DNA from: CAVXEH01 sp963805645
Lineage (GTDB): Bacteria > Chloroflexota > Limnocylindria > QHBO01
NCBI GenBank assembly: GCA_963805645.1
Contig: CAWDVA010000009.1
Location: forward strand, 124,001 to 188,000
Direction: 5' to 3'
DNA: 64,000 nucleotides
Positions 43,454 to 52,077 of this stretch are shown here, in pieces. The notes beneath the pieces were generated by a model. That model was not told where the DNA came from, made no database searches, and saw only the letters and a program-made list of their open reading frames with translations. A program made the translations under genes and the position numbers. Position 1 is the first letter of the stretch, and the number at the start of each line of letters is the position of its first letter.

Positions 43454-44095
43454 CTACTCCAGGATCTCGGCGAGCTCCACTTCCACTGGTGTCTTGTTGG
43501 TGGCGGCGCCACGCGCGACGCGGGTCACCTCCAGCTCATGGCGGGCGACGACCTCGGCCTTGGCGGCCTCGGCGGCCTTGCGCCGCGCCTCGGCCGCGTG
43601 GCGGCCGGACTCCGCGAACTCGACCTCGACCTTCGAGCGATCGGGCAACCCGCGCAGGGAGTCCTTCTTCTCCTTGGTCGCCTGGAACTCGGTCACCACG
43701 TAGCGGGCGCGCTCCTGGTCGATCCACTCGGCCCGGACGAGATCCATCAGGTCGCCCGTCAGCCGCCCGTAGCGGCTGCTCACCTCGCGCGCCTGCCCCG
43801 CCAGCTCGCCGTAGCTGCGGACCCGGGGGACCAGCGCACAGACCGCCGCGAGGAGGGCCATGCCGGCCACGATCCACTTCCCCACCTCGGCCGCGCCGGA
43901 CGACATGAGAGGAAAGACGGAGAGGCTGGCCAGCGCGGCCAGGATGCCGGCGGCGATGGACCAGGCATCGGCCCGTCGCTGCTGCCGATCCGCGTAGCGC
44001 GGAAGCTCCCGCGCCCAGAACTGCGCGCTTTCAAGGCATGTGGCAATACGCTCGCGCGTCACCGACACACGCGGTGAGTCCGAAACGACCGTCAT
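43454..44095 (-). CDS. SLATT-like two-helix membrane protein
   Basis: A 213-residue protein: an N-terminal amphipathic segment (CLESAQFWARELPRYADRQQ), two close transmembrane helices (AWSIAAGILAALASLSVFPL; WIVAGMALLAAVCALVPRVR), then a long helical region and an Ala/Glu/Arg coiled coil (GRHAAEARRKAAEAAKAEVV). This is the SLATT/DUF4231 plan. SLATT proteins are predicted membrane effectors linked to nucleotide-dependent conflict systems, but no nucleotide synthetase is adjacent. The family call is moderate. Confidence 0.5.
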   Translation of the reverse strand: MTVVSDSPRVSVTRERIATCLESAQFWARELPRYADRQQRRADAWSIAAGILAALASLSVFPLMSSGAAEVGKWIVAGMALLAAVCALVPRVRSYGELAGQAREVSSRYGRLTGDLMDLVRAEWIDQERARYVVTEFQATKEKKDSLRGLPDRSKVEVEFAESGRHAAEARRKAAEAAKAEVVARHELEVTRVARGAATNKTPVEVELAEILE

Positions 44096-44231
44096 GGCAA
44101 TAGACCCCTCACCATCCTGAAACGAAATGAGGGGCCAGTATGGAGGCCGTGGAGGCTCGCGTCGAGATGTTGGCTCAGGCTGGGTTGACGCGGCGCACCC
44201 CGCCGGGTCAACCGGGTGCCGGACTCGAGGC

Positions 44232-44954
44232 CTACCTCGTCCCGGTGATCAGGCGTTCGCGGTTGAACAGCGGGACGACCAGGCGCCAGCCCACGACATC
44301 GGCGAACAGGAGCAGCAGGGCCGCCGGGACCAGCGGCGTATAGCTGACGGGGATCACGTCAAAGGCGACGAGCGAGGTCACGACCACGAGCGGGACGCAC
44401 CCCAGCAGGCTGAGCTGCTGCGCCACCCGCGTGTCGCTCATGCGGGTGGAGACGGCCACCGCGATCCATGTGGCGGCCGCGGCCAGCAGCGGGGTGAGGA
44501 TGAGCTGGGCGGCGAGGTCCGCCGGCTGCAGCAGGCCGGGAGCGACCCCCGACGGAGCCAACAGCAGCACGAAGCCAATGAACAGGCTGAAGACCAGGTA
44601 CGAGATGACCACCGAGGGCACCACGGCGGCAATGGCCTTGCCCAGCAGGAACTCGTCGCTGCGGATGGGCGTGGTGAGCGCCGGCTCCAGGCTCTCCTGC
44701 TGGCGCTCGCCGGCAACGGAGTACCCGCCCAGGATGCCCGGGGCCAGGATGGGCACGGCCAGCATGTAGAGCAGGAGATGCCGATGACTCAGCTGCACCG
44801 CCACCTCGGGCGGCAGCTTCATGACCAGCACCACGGGCTGGATGAGGAAGATGAGCGGGAAGATCGCGACCGCGGCGAGCACCGACCGGTTGCGCACGTA
44901 CTCCCGCAGCTCCTTGCGGGTGATGGCGCGGATCCGCCGCCAGCTCAAGGTCAT
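44232..44954 (-). CDS. ABC-2 type transporter permease
   Basis: A 240-residue six-helix permease (SVLAAVAIFPLIFLIQPVVL; LAVPILAPGILGGYSVAGER; VVISYLVFSLFIGFVLLLAP). The segment GERQQESLEPALTTPIRSDE is typical of ABC-2/NatB-like permeases. Its start overlaps the stop of the ATPase gene by four bases, so the two form one exporter. The substrate is unknown. Confidence 0.88.
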   Translation of the reverse strand: MTLSWRRIRAITRKELREYVRNRSVLAAVAIFPLIFLIQPVVLVMKLPPEVAVQLSHRHLLLYMLAVPILAPGILGGYSVAGERQQESLEPALTTPIRSDEFLLGKAIAAVVPSVVISYLVFSLFIGFVLLLAPSGVAPGLLQPADLAAQLILTPLLAAAATWIAVAVSTRMSDTRVAQQLSLLGCVPLVVVTSLVAFDVIPVSYTPLVPAALLLLFADVVGWRLVVPLFNRERLITGTR

Positions 44955-45940
44955 GACGGCGCCCCCGGCCGGCTCTCGTTGACCAGCTCCAGGTAGACGT
45001 CCTCCAGCGAGTGCTGCGCCTCGCCGATGGCGAGCACGTCCGCGCCAGCAGCCACCAGCGCGCGCGTCACCGCCGGAGCGGCCTTCGACGGATCGGCGAC
45101 GGGCAGGAGGTACGTGGCCGGACCGTCCGCGTGCCACCCGTCCACACCGGGGAGCCCGTCGAAGAGGCCGGCGGGATCGGGAAGGGGCGCCACGGTGCGG
45201 ACCACCAGGGAGCGGCTGAACAGCGAATCGCGCAGGGTCTCCGGCTTGCCAATGCTGCGCAGGCTGGTGTTGAGGATGGCAACCCGGTCGCACAGGCGCT
45301 CCGCCTCCTCGAGCCGATGGGTGGTCAGGAAGATGGTCACGCCCTGCCTGCGCAGACCGTCGATCAGCTGGTGCACCTCCAGGGCGGCCGCGGGATCGAG
45401 GCCCGCGGTGGGCTCGTCCAGGAACAGGACTTCCGGGTCGCTCAGCAGGGCCCGGGCCAGGGCCACCCGCTGGCGGAGGCCCTTGGAAAGGCCGCCGCAC
45501 AGGTCATCGGCCCGGTCAGACAGGTGGACCAGCTCGAGCGCCTGGGCGATGCGGGCGCGCGGATCCGGTGTCTCGTAGAGGTCGGCGAAGCACTCCAGGT
45601 TCTCCCGAACGCTGAGCCTGGCGTACAGGCCGGGCACCTCCGGCATGACCGCCACCCGTTGCCGGATCTCCACGCCGCTGGTCGGCGTGATGGGGATTCC
45701 CAGGACAGACGCAGAGCCCGATGTCGGCGCAATCAGCGTCCCCAGCATCCGGACCGTGGTCGTCTTGCCGGCACCATTGGGCCCCAGGAAGCCGAACACC
45801 TCGCCCCGGGCCACGTCGAAGGAGACGTCGTCCACGGCGAGGCGATCGCCGAAGCGCTTGGTGAGGTGCTCGACGCGGAGCGCCGGGACGGCGGGGGCAG
45901 GTGGATCCGGGCGGCGTGTGGCGGGCGATGTCTCCGGCAC
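44951..45940 (-). CDS. ABC transporter ATP-binding protein
   Basis: A 329-residue ATPase with Walker A FLGPNGAGKTTTVRML, signature LSKGLRQRVALARAL, Walker B PEVLFLDEPTAGLDPAAA and the switch THRLEEAERLCD. The C-terminal ~100 residues are an accessory domain. It is translationally coupled to the ABC-2 permease. A broken membrane-protein gene lies 64 bases upstream in the same direction. Confidence 0.92.
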   Translation of the reverse strand: MPETSPATRRPDPPAPAVPALRVEHLTKRFGDRLAVDDVSFDVARGEVFGFLGPNGAGKTTTVRMLGTLIAPTSGSASVLGIPITPTSGVEIRQRVAVMPEVPGLYARLSVRENLECFADLYETPDPRARIAQALELVHLSDRADDLCGGLSKGLRQRVALARALLSDPEVLFLDEPTAGLDPAAALEVHQLIDGLRRQGVTIFLTTHRLEEAERLCDRVAILNTSLRSIGKPETLRDSLFSRSLVVRTVAPLPDPAGLFDGLPGVDGWHADGPATYLLPVADPSKAAPAVTRALVAAGADVLAIGEAQHSLEDVYLELVNESRPGAPS

Positions 45941-46004
45941 GGGTCATCCCCTTCGCGGCTCGGCGGGCGGATTCCCATCCTACGCCGGTCCACCCGCCCC
46001 CGCG

Positions 46005-46439
46005 TCATGGCACCCGCCGAACCGCGACGCTGGCGACGAACGGCAACGCCAGGAGCACGGTGACCGCCATGAACAGGACCATGGTCGGCGGGTTGGAATA
46101 GAAGATCGTGCCGACATCGTGCTCCGGACCGCCCAACCCGGTGGTGGGTGATCCAACCAGCAGGTAGAGGGCCTAGAAGAAGGCAAGGTAGGCAGCGGGC
46201 GGCACGGCGAGGAGCCGCCACCAACCGACCGGCTCAACGACCACCAGCAGCACCATGCCGATGTCGGTCAGGGCCAGGCACCAGGTGATCAACGCGATTC
46301 CGAGCCCGATCCATGGCTCGCGCGCGAGGTACCAGTCCCCCGCCACCAGCGCCGATGCCCCGGCGAGCACCAGGCCCAGCAGCACGCCGCCGGTGCCGAC
46401 CAGGACCGCGAGCCGGACGATCCGGCGTACGGGCGACAT
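46005..46439 (-). pseudogene. Four-helix membrane protein interrupted by an in-frame amber codon
   Basis: The frame from ATG 46439 encodes RLAVLVGTGGVLLGLVLAGA and further helices up to VPPAAYLAFF, then a TAG (46173-46175). The same frame continues without another break as ALYLLVGSPTTGLGG and PPTMVLFMAVTVLLALPFVA to TGA at 46005-46007. The post-stop part has coding character and adds the expected last helix, so a Tyr, Trp or Gln codon was probably changed to TAG. The product would be 144 residues. It is not in a selenocysteine or pyrrolysine context. Confidence 0.65.
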
Positions 46440-46443
46440 CGGC

Positions 46444-46821
46444 CTAGTGCCGCGCGCGGCGGGCCAGGTTCTCCGCCACCCGGAACTCGACGATGCGGGC
46501 GATGAGGTCGCGCGGGAGTGGCTGGTCCAGCGGAAGCTGGACTGAGCCCTTGCCGGTCTTGAACCGGCTCAGCTCGGCCGCAAACGCCTCCATCCCGCTG
46601 GGAATGGGATAGAAGCCAATGTGGTGCGGGTAGCCCGCGAAGTGGACCAGGTGCCGACCGTTGAGGTCGAAGGTCGGTATCGCGTAGCTGATCGTCTCCG
46701 TGGCATCCCCGGCGTGCGCGGCGATCAGCTCGCGCATCTCGGCGAGCACGCGTCGCGTGTCCGGCGGGAAGCCGGCGATGTACTCGTCAATGGTCTTCGC
46801 CGCAGACCGTGGCTCCGGCAT
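46444..46821 (-). CDS. DUF1801 (YdhG-like) protein
   Basis: A 125-residue protein beginning TIDEYIAGFPPDTRRVLAEM and containing ETISYAIPTFDLNGRHLVHF and HHIGFYPIPSGM, the hallmarks of DUF1801. Members have been likened to iron-chaperone frataxin-type folds, but the function is unsettled. GGGAGG precedes the ATG. The broken membrane protein follows four bases downstream. Confidence 0.85.
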   Translation of the reverse strand: MPEPRSAAKTIDEYIAGFPPDTRRVLAEMRELIAAHAGDATETISYAIPTFDLNGRHLVHFAGYPHHIGFYPIPSGMEAFAAELSRFKTGKGSVQLPLDQPLPRDLIARIVEFRVAENLARRARH

Positions 46822-46959
46822 GCGAACCTCCCCTGGCCTGGCATCATCAGCCTGCGGAATCATCGACCACCGGCGGGCTCCGTGTCGATTCGGCGGCATC
46901 CCGTTCGTTATATTCGGTGAGCGGTGGGAAGCGCCCGCCCGCGATCGAGGAACCGCCCA

Positions 46960-47319
46960 ATGCCCCGATTCATCCTGTCCGTCCACACCAGCGGCGAATC
47001 CAGCGCCGAACCCATGTCGCCCGAGGAGATGCAGCGAGGATTCGAGGGGATCGCCCGGCTCGAGCAGGAGATGGCCGATGCCGGAGCCCTGGTCCTCTCG
47101 GCCCGCCTGGATCCACCCGATGCGGCGGCCGTCGTTGACGCGCGGAACGGGAAGGCGATCACCACCGACGGGCCGTTCCTCGAATCCAAGGAGCTGGTGG
47201 GCGGCTTCTACCTCATCGAGGCGTCGGACCGAGACGCCGCCATCGGCTGGGCGGCGAAGACCTCGGCCGCGATCGGCATGCCCATCGAAGTGCGACCGAT
47301 CCTGGCCTGGCACGACTGA
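46960..47319 (+). CDS. YCII-related (DGPF) domain protein
   Basis: A 119-residue protein with the YCII/DGPF signature TTDGPFLESKELVGGFYLIE and LIEASDRDAAIGWAAKTS. Such proteins often accompany ECF sigma factors and are probably small enzymes or ligand binders. GAGG lies upstream of the ATG. No sigma gene is adjacent here. Confidence 0.85.
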   Translation: MPRFILSVHTSGESSAEPMSPEEMQRGFEGIARLEQEMADAGALVLSARLDPPDAAAVVDARNGKAITTDGPFLESKELVGGFYLIEASDRDAAIGWAAKTSAAIGMPIEVRPILAWHD

Positions 47320-47322
47320 CGC

Positions 47323-47350
47323 GCGAGAAAGTCAAATTCTTTTTTCTCGC
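47323..47350. terminator. AT-rich hairpin after the YCII gene
   Basis: GCGAGAAA (47323-47330) pairs with TTTCTCGC (47343-47350) around a T-rich loop just after the YCII stop. This stretch is far more AT-rich than its surroundings. It may terminate the YCII transcript and the adjacent CATAAT could be a -10 element for the next gene. Confidence 0.45.
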
Positions 47351-47398
47351 TCGGTCATAATCGGATCCGCTGCCACACCGAGAAACCGGGGGTCCGCC

Positions 47399-47692
47399 AT
47401 GGAGATGGCCGTGTCCATCGACGGACAAAGCAGCGCGCTCCGTGACGCGCTGACAGAAGAGCTTCGGCGAACGCACGGAGCCGATCCGCCCCAGGTGCTG
47501 TATGCCTGGTCGCGGGCGATCCCTCCCACCAGCGGATCCGGCGTGGTGATGTTCGCCCGCGTGCGATTCAACCATCGGTCCACCATCGTGGATGCCGCCG
47601 GGCCTGATGGCGACACCGCCTTCGCGCGCCTCGTCGAGCGGGCCTCGGCCTGGTCGCGCGACGGACACTCGGCACCGGCGCCGCCGGACTAG
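47399..47692 (+). CDS. Hypothetical small protein, 97 aa
   Basis: A 97-residue protein (MEMAVSIDGQSSALRDALTE start, VVMFARVRFNHRSTIVDAAG middle, Pro-rich end). No Shine-Dalgarno sequence is clear; GGGGGT lies nine bases upstream of the ATG. The family is not recognised. It could be transcribed from the AT-rich region immediately upstream. Confidence 0.5.
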   Translation: MEMAVSIDGQSSALRDALTEELRRTHGADPPQVLYAWSRAIPPTSGSGVVMFARVRFNHRSTIVDAAGPDGDTAFARLVERASAWSRDGHSAPAPPD

Positions 47693-47701
47693 AGCGGCCG
47701 G

Positions 47702-47856
47702 GTGAAGACCCTCTTCATCCTCAACGACGCGCCTGCGGCACCTGCATGGACGCGCGAGGCATGAGCGAAGCCGACTTCACCGATGGCGTCCGCCGCTCGA
47801 GCATGCCCGAGCTGGCGGCGTGGACCGCGGAGGCCGACAAGGTCCTGACCTGGTAG
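47702..47856 (+). pseudogene. DsrE-family protein with large internal deletion
   Basis: GTG 47702 starts KTLFILNDAP, the conserved N-terminus of DsrE-type sulfur-relay proteins, but after about 11 residues the sequence jumps to CGTCMDARGMSEADFTDGVR and then ELAAWTAEADKVLTW in another frame, which is the family's C-terminus (the GTCxDARG loop). Roughly 60-70 middle residues are missing. The join is around 47730-47735. It is a clear decayed gene. Confidence 0.7.
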
Positions 47857-47862
47857 CGACGA

Positions 47863-48504
47863 TCAGGGCGCGACGGCGTTGAACCAGTCCGGCAGGCGCT
47901 TGACCAGGCCGGGGTTGCCATACAGCTCAACGGAGCCGTCGGTGATGGCCGATCGCCAGTCGCGTGTCCCACGGGCCAGGGGCAGCAGCGCGGGAACGGC
48001 GGCCTCGATGAACACGTAGCGGTCCTCCGGCAGACCGGGATCCTCGATGCAGACGGATGGCTCGGTGCCACGCTCGGCGACCAGCCAGAACCGGGGGCGC
48101 GCTCCACCGTGCACGGAGATGTCCAGCACCACCGGTCGAGCGGGCAGCCGCCAGACGTCGACCCGCTGGCTCAGCCAGACCGGGACGATGTCGGGGTCGC
48201 GCTCCACCATGGCCGGGTCCTCAGGAACGAAGCGCTCCGCCCAGCCCCGCAGCTCCTGCAGGACGGGAGCCAGCTCGCGCCCGGAATAGGTGAGCCGATA
48301 GCCCTCGGGCGCCGGCTCCACCAGCCCCAGCTCGCGAAGCTTGCGGAGGCGCGAGGCCAGGACGGAGCGGCTGATCCCGGATGCACCGTCGAGGAGGTCG
48401 CTGAAGCTGCGGGAACCGTGTATCAGCAGCTCTCGGACGATGACCAGGCTCCATCGGTCTCCGAGATGCTCGACCGCCTTGGTGAACGAGCAGTAGTCAC
48501 CCAT
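47863..48504 (-). CDS. HxlR-family transcriptional regulator
   Basis: A 213-residue regulator beginning MGDYCSFTKAVEHLGDRWSL, with the winged-helix core RSFSDLLDGASGISRSVLAS and GLVEPAPEGYRLTYSGRELA. The C-terminal ~100 residues form an extra domain (SCP2-like) that may bind a hydrophobic effector. ATG 48504 has GGGGG upstream. It is divergent from a flavin monooxygenase with an 85-base gap, so it probably controls that gene. Confidence 0.85.
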   Translation of the reverse strand: MGDYCSFTKAVEHLGDRWSLVIVRELLIHGSRSFSDLLDGASGISRSVLASRLRKLRELGLVEPAPEGYRLTYSGRELAPVLQELRGWAERFVPEDPAMVERDPDIVPVWLSQRVDVWRLPARPVVLDISVHGGARPRFWLVAERGTEPSVCIEDPGLPEDRYVFIEAAVPALLPLARGTRDWRSAITDGSVELYGNPGLVKRLPDWFNAVAP

Positions 48505-48589
48505 CCCCCTGATTCTCACACTCCCCTCAAGCCTGGCGAGTTCGCGATTGAAACTTCATGGCGATCCCGGAGCAACCTAGGGTGGACGC

Positions 48590-49891
48590 ATGACACTGCC
48601 GAGCCGTACCCCAATCCTGATCATCGGCGCCGGCCAGGCCGGCCTCACCGTCAGCCGCATCCTGGCCCAGGCCGGTCGTGACCACCTCGTGGTCGAGCGA
48701 CGCAGCACCCTGGGGGGAGGCTGGCAGGACCGATGGGACGGGTTCCGTCTCGTCACCCCCAACGGCTTCGCCTCGTTCCTCGGCGCGCCGTACGACGGAG
48801 ATGACCCTGACGGGTTCATGCCACGCGACGAGATCGTGAGCCGCGTCGCGGGCTACGCGTCGCACAGCGGCGCTCCCGTTGCGCTCGACACCAACGTCGA
48901 GCGGCTCGAGCCGCGGACGGCGGGCGGCTTCCGGGTGCAGACCAGCGCCGGCGAGGTGGCTACCGAGGATGTGATCGTGGCCACCGGCAGCTACCACCTC
49001 CCGCGCATTCCTGCCCTGGCCGCCGGGCTTCCGGCCGATATCCACCAGCTGCACTCCCACGACTATCGCAACCCCGGAGGGCTCCCGCCCGGCGCCGTGC
49101 TGGTGGTGGGTGCCGGCCAGACCGGGATCCAGCTCGCCGATGAGCTCACCGCGGCCGGACGCCGGGTCTTCCTGGCCGTGGGCAGCAATGGCTGGGCCCC
49201 GCGCCGCTACCGCGGCCGCGACATCTTCCGCTGGCTTGTGCGCCTGGCGACGGACGGTCCACGGTACGACGTCCACGCGCCGACCGCGGACACCCTGCCG
49301 GATCCGCGGATGCGGCTGGCGGGCACCCCGCAGCTGACCGGGCACCACGGCGGCCGGCGCGACGTGAGCCTGCGGCGGATGGCCGCCGAGGACGGCGTGA
49401 CGCTGCTGGGGCACATCGAGGGGATCGGGGGCACCCGGGTGACCCTCTCGCCGGACCTGAACGCCCGCCTGCGGCAGGCCGAGGGATTCTTCGACCAGCG
49501 CTTCCGCGGCCTGATCGACACGTACATCGAGCGGGCGGGCCTTGGCTCGCCACCGGCAGACATGGCTCCCTACCCGTACGACCCGCCGGAGCGGCCGGAG
49601 CTCGACCTGCGCGCGGAGGGTGTCTCGACGGTGCTGTGGGCGACCGGGTACCGGATGGACCACTCCTGGATCGCGGTGCCCGTCGCCGACGAGATGGGCA
49701 TCCCGCGCCAGCACCATGGTGTCAGCGATATCCCCGGCCTGTCGTTCATTGGCCTGCTCTGGCAGCAGGGCATGGCCTCGGCGACGCTCGGCGGGCCGGC
49801 GCTGGACGCGGCTGCCATCACGGCCCACCTGGGCGTGCCCCCGTCGGCCGAGCTGGCTCCCGTCGTCGCGGCCTTCCGCGGCGCCGACTGA
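48590..49891 (+). CDS. Flavin-containing monooxygenase-like NAD(P)/FAD protein
   Basis: A 433-residue two-dinucleotide-binding flavoprotein. The FAD motif is ILIIGAGQAGLTVSRILAQA, the NAD(P)H motif is AVLVVGAGQTGIQLADELTA, and the region VIVATGSYHLPRIP and VLWATGYRMDHSWIAVPVAD fit Trk/FMO-type oxidoreductases. The substrate is unknown. It is divergent from the HxlR regulator and followed by a strong hairpin. Confidence 0.86.
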   Translation: MTLPSRTPILIIGAGQAGLTVSRILAQAGRDHLVVERRSTLGGGWQDRWDGFRLVTPNGFASFLGAPYDGDDPDGFMPRDEIVSRVAGYASHSGAPVALDTNVERLEPRTAGGFRVQTSAGEVATEDVIVATGSYHLPRIPALAAGLPADIHQLHSHDYRNPGGLPPGAVLVVGAGQTGIQLADELTAAGRRVFLAVGSNGWAPRRYRGRDIFRWLVRLATDGPRYDVHAPTADTLPDPRMRLAGTPQLTGHHGGRRDVSLRRMAAEDGVTLLGHIEGIGGTRVTLSPDLNARLRQAEGFFDQRFRGLIDTYIERAGLGSPPADMAPYPYDPPERPELDLRAEGVSTVLWATGYRMDHSWIAVPVADEMGIPRQHHGVSDIPGLSFIGLLWQQGMASATLGGPALDAAAITAHLGVPPSAELAPVVAAFRGAD

Positions 49892-49900
49892 GCCGGCGAA

Positions 49901-49923
49901 CTCCTGCCAGGCACTGGCAGGAG
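49901..49923. terminator. Perfect 10 bp hairpin
   Basis: CTCCTGCCAG pairs with CTGGCAGGAG around a GCA loop, ten bases after the monooxygenase stop and about 20 bases before the next ATG. It probably ends the upstream transcript or attenuates read-through into the DinB-like gene. Confidence 0.55.
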
Positions 49924-49944
49924 CGTGGGCGTACCGTGGGGACA

Positions 49945-50625
49945 ATGGCTGATGCGCTGCGCGTGATCCTGGAGGCAGGGCCCAAACGGCGGGTGGTGGC
50001 CGGTGCCATGGACTGGCCCGGCCTGGACCGATGGGGCACCTCCGAGGACGCCGCGCTCGAGACGCTGACCGCCTACCTTCCGCGCTACGCCGATGTCGCC
50101 CGCCGGGCGGGCCTCGCCGACGCCTTCGGGCGCGTCGCGGATGTGCCGCGGATCGAGGTGGTCGACCGGCATCCCGGATCGAGCACCACCGACTTCTGGG
50201 GCATCGTGCACTTCCCGTCGGAGGTGGAGCACGAGCCGATGTCCGGCGACGAGCTGGAGCGGCGGCTGGGGCTGCTGCAGGCGGCGTGGGCGCACTTCGA
50301 CGCCACGACCGGGCGCGTCTCCGCGGAGCTGGCCCGCGGGCCGCGGGGCGGCGGCCGGACGCGCGACGAGATCGTGGTCCACGTCTACGCGTCGGAGCGG
50401 CACAACTGGTGGCGCAAGGTCGGCCTGCGCCTGAGCGACGAGGCGCTCCGGGCTCCGGACGAGCTGGCGGCGTATCGGGCCGACTACGTCGACCGGATTC
50501 GCGCCTACCACGCCGAGGGGCGACCGGCCCGGACCTGGCCGCTCGCGTTCCTCATCCGCCGCACCGCGCAGCACGTGATGGATCACGCCTGGGAGCTGGA
50601 GGACCGCGACCTCACCCCTCGCTAA
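49945..50625 (+). CDS. DinB-like fold protein
   Basis: A 226-residue protein with an unrecognised N-terminal segment and a helical C-terminal half containing HVYASERHNWWRKVGLRLSD and RRTAQHVMDHAWELEDRDLT. The HxxDHxWExEDR pattern resembles the metal-binding end of DinB/YfiT proteins, usually thiol- or metal-dependent enzymes. The ATG follows GTGGGGACA. It precedes repeat copy C. Confidence 0.68.
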   Translation: MADALRVILEAGPKRRVVAGAMDWPGLDRWGTSEDAALETLTAYLPRYADVARRAGLADAFGRVADVPRIEVVDRHPGSSTTDFWGIVHFPSEVEHEPMSGDELERRLGLLQAAWAHFDATTGRVSAELARGPRGGGRTRDEIVVHVYASERHNWWRKVGLRLSDEALRAPDELAAYRADYVDRIRAYHAEGRPARTWPLAFLIRRTAQHVMDHAWELEDRDLTPR

Positions 50626-50690
50626 CGCGCTGCCCACGCTCGGCTCCGGCCCTTCCCCCCGCTCGGCTCCGCCCCTTGTCCCCCTCCCGC

Positions 50691-50894
50691 GACTCGTCAG
50701 GCGCGCACCACAGAAGCGTTATCGGCCCCATCGTGCCCGCGACTCGTCAGGCGCGCACCACAGAAGCGTTAGGCGAGCCAGGGACGGGAGTGGCGTCCCC
50801 ATCGGCCGGGAGCTGAGCGTGGAATGCGCCCGTCGCGACCGTCGAAGACGACCGCGAGTCGCCTAACGCTACGCACATCCGCAAATGACGAGTC
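50691..50894. repeat. Tripartite intergenic repeat, copy C (204 bp)
   Basis: GACTCGTCAGGCGCGCACCA begins at 50691 and again at 50741 (50 bp spacing), followed by AGCGTTAGGCGA; the inverted arm TCGCCTAACGCT starts at 50859 and ends TGACGAGTC at 50894. Length and spacing equal copies A and B although the centre has diverged. It lies between converging genes and no ORF is supported. A possible solo half, GACTCGTCGGCGCGCGCTGC, occurs at 54869. Confidence 0.75.
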
Positions 50895-50906
50895 GAGCCC
50901 GGGCCG

Positions 50907-52049
50907 TCAGGCGAGGGAGACCCAGCCGCCGGTGCGGGCGCTCTCCACGACCGCCTCCACCAGCGCCACGGCGCGGACGCCATCGGCCAGGGATGGGTAC
51001 GACAACGATGCGGACGCGGGGTCCACGCCGTCCACGATCGCTCCGTAGAAGCCGCGCATCACGTCGCGCATCGCCTCGGCCCAGCCCTCGGGATGCCCGG
51101 CGGGGAGCGAAGGGACGCCCACGGCCGGGGGTGGCGCCAGTGGTCGCACCAGCGTCCGCTCCTCCTCCCGCGTCCCGATCCACAGCCGCTCCGGAACCTC
51201 CTGCGCCCACCCCAGCGAGGCCTGCGACCCCGCCAGCTCCAGGCTGAACGTGTTCTTGTGTCCGGGGCTGACCTGGCTCAGCACCATGGCGCCGCGCGCG
51301 CCGGAGGCAAACCGGACCAGGATCGTCGCCGCGTCCTCCGAGCCGATCTCCACCGGCACCCGCTCTCCGGTCGCCTCGGCGAAGGCCACGGCCGCCACCT
51401 CGGGTCGCTGACGCACCGGGATGAACGTCGCGAAATCGGCGCAGACGGCGGTGACGCGGTCGCCGCTGATGTACTCGGCGGTGTTGAACCAGTGCGAGCC
51501 GATATCGGCCACCGCCCGGGACTCGCCGGCCGCGGGCTCCAGGCGCCAGTTGTAGTCGGTCTCGGTCGAGAGCCAGTCCTGCAGGTAGGCGCCGTGCACC
51601 AGGCGCAGGGAGCCGATGGCGCCATCGGCCACCATGCGCTGCGCCTCGCGGACCATGGGGTAGCCGCGATAGGTGAAGGCCACTGCGCCGTGCAGCCCGC
51701 GCTCCGCGGCCAGCGCCTGCAGCCCGCGCGCATCGGTGTTGTTGAGGGCAAGGGGCTTCTCGACCACCACGTGCTTCCCGGCCCGGAGCGCCCGCTCCGC
51801 CAGGTCCACGTGGCTGTCGTTGGGCGTGCAGACGTGGACCACGTCGACATCGGCGTCGCGGAAGACCTCTTCTGGGTCCGTGCTCGCATGGGGCACACCC
51901 AGGGCCGTCGCGCGCGCCTGCGTGCGCTCCGGATTGGCGCCCACCAGCCAGGCGACATCGGCGTAGCCGGCGCGCCGGATCGCGTCGACGTGGAAGGGCC
52001 CCACGAACCCGGTGCCGATGACCGCCGCCCGCAACTGCCCCTCGCTCAT
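50907..52049 (-). CDS. Gfo/Idh/MocA family oxidoreductase
   Basis: A 380-residue NAD(P)-dependent sugar-type dehydrogenase. The Rossmann start is LRAAVIGTGFVGPFHVDAIR, the catalytic EKP motif is HVVVEKPLALNNTDARGLQ, and the C-terminal domain carries AVADIGSHWFNTAEYISGDR with the conserved His. It may oxidise or isomerise inositols or sugars; the substrate is not known. It is divergent from the MerB-like gene. Confidence 0.92.
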   Translation of the reverse strand: MSEGQLRAAVIGTGFVGPFHVDAIRRAGYADVAWLVGANPERTQARATALGVPHASTDPEEVFRDADVDVVHVCTPNDSHVDLAERALRAGKHVVVEKPLALNNTDARGLQALAAERGLHGAVAFTYRGYPMVREAQRMVADGAIGSLRLVHGAYLQDWLSTETDYNWRLEPAAGESRAVADIGSHWFNTAEYISGDRVTAVCADFATFIPVRQRPEVAAVAFAEATGERVPVEIGSEDAATILVRFASGARGAMVLSQVSPGHKNTFSLELAGSQASLGWAQEVPERLWIGTREEERTLVRPLAPPPAVGVPSLPAGHPEGWAEAMRDVMRGFYGAIVDGVDPASASLSYPSLADGVRAVALVEAVVESARTGGWVSLA

Positions 52050-52077
52050 GGGGTGATGTTATCCCCCCAGGGCGCTC

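Noticed and set aside
46173..46175. Recoding of TAG as pyrrolysine
   Set aside because: The protein is a small membrane protein unlike methylamine methyltransferases, and nothing else in the window suggests amber recoding; all other genes use TAG as a normal stop.
50691..50894. Integron attC-like core sequences (GTTAGGC / GCCTAAC) in the tripartite repeat
   Set aside because: In attC sites the GCCTAAC-type core comes first and GTTRRRY last, at the outer ends of the hairpin. Here the order is reversed, the outer ends are GACTCGTCA/TGACGAGTC, and there is no integrase or cassette-like gene next to the copies.
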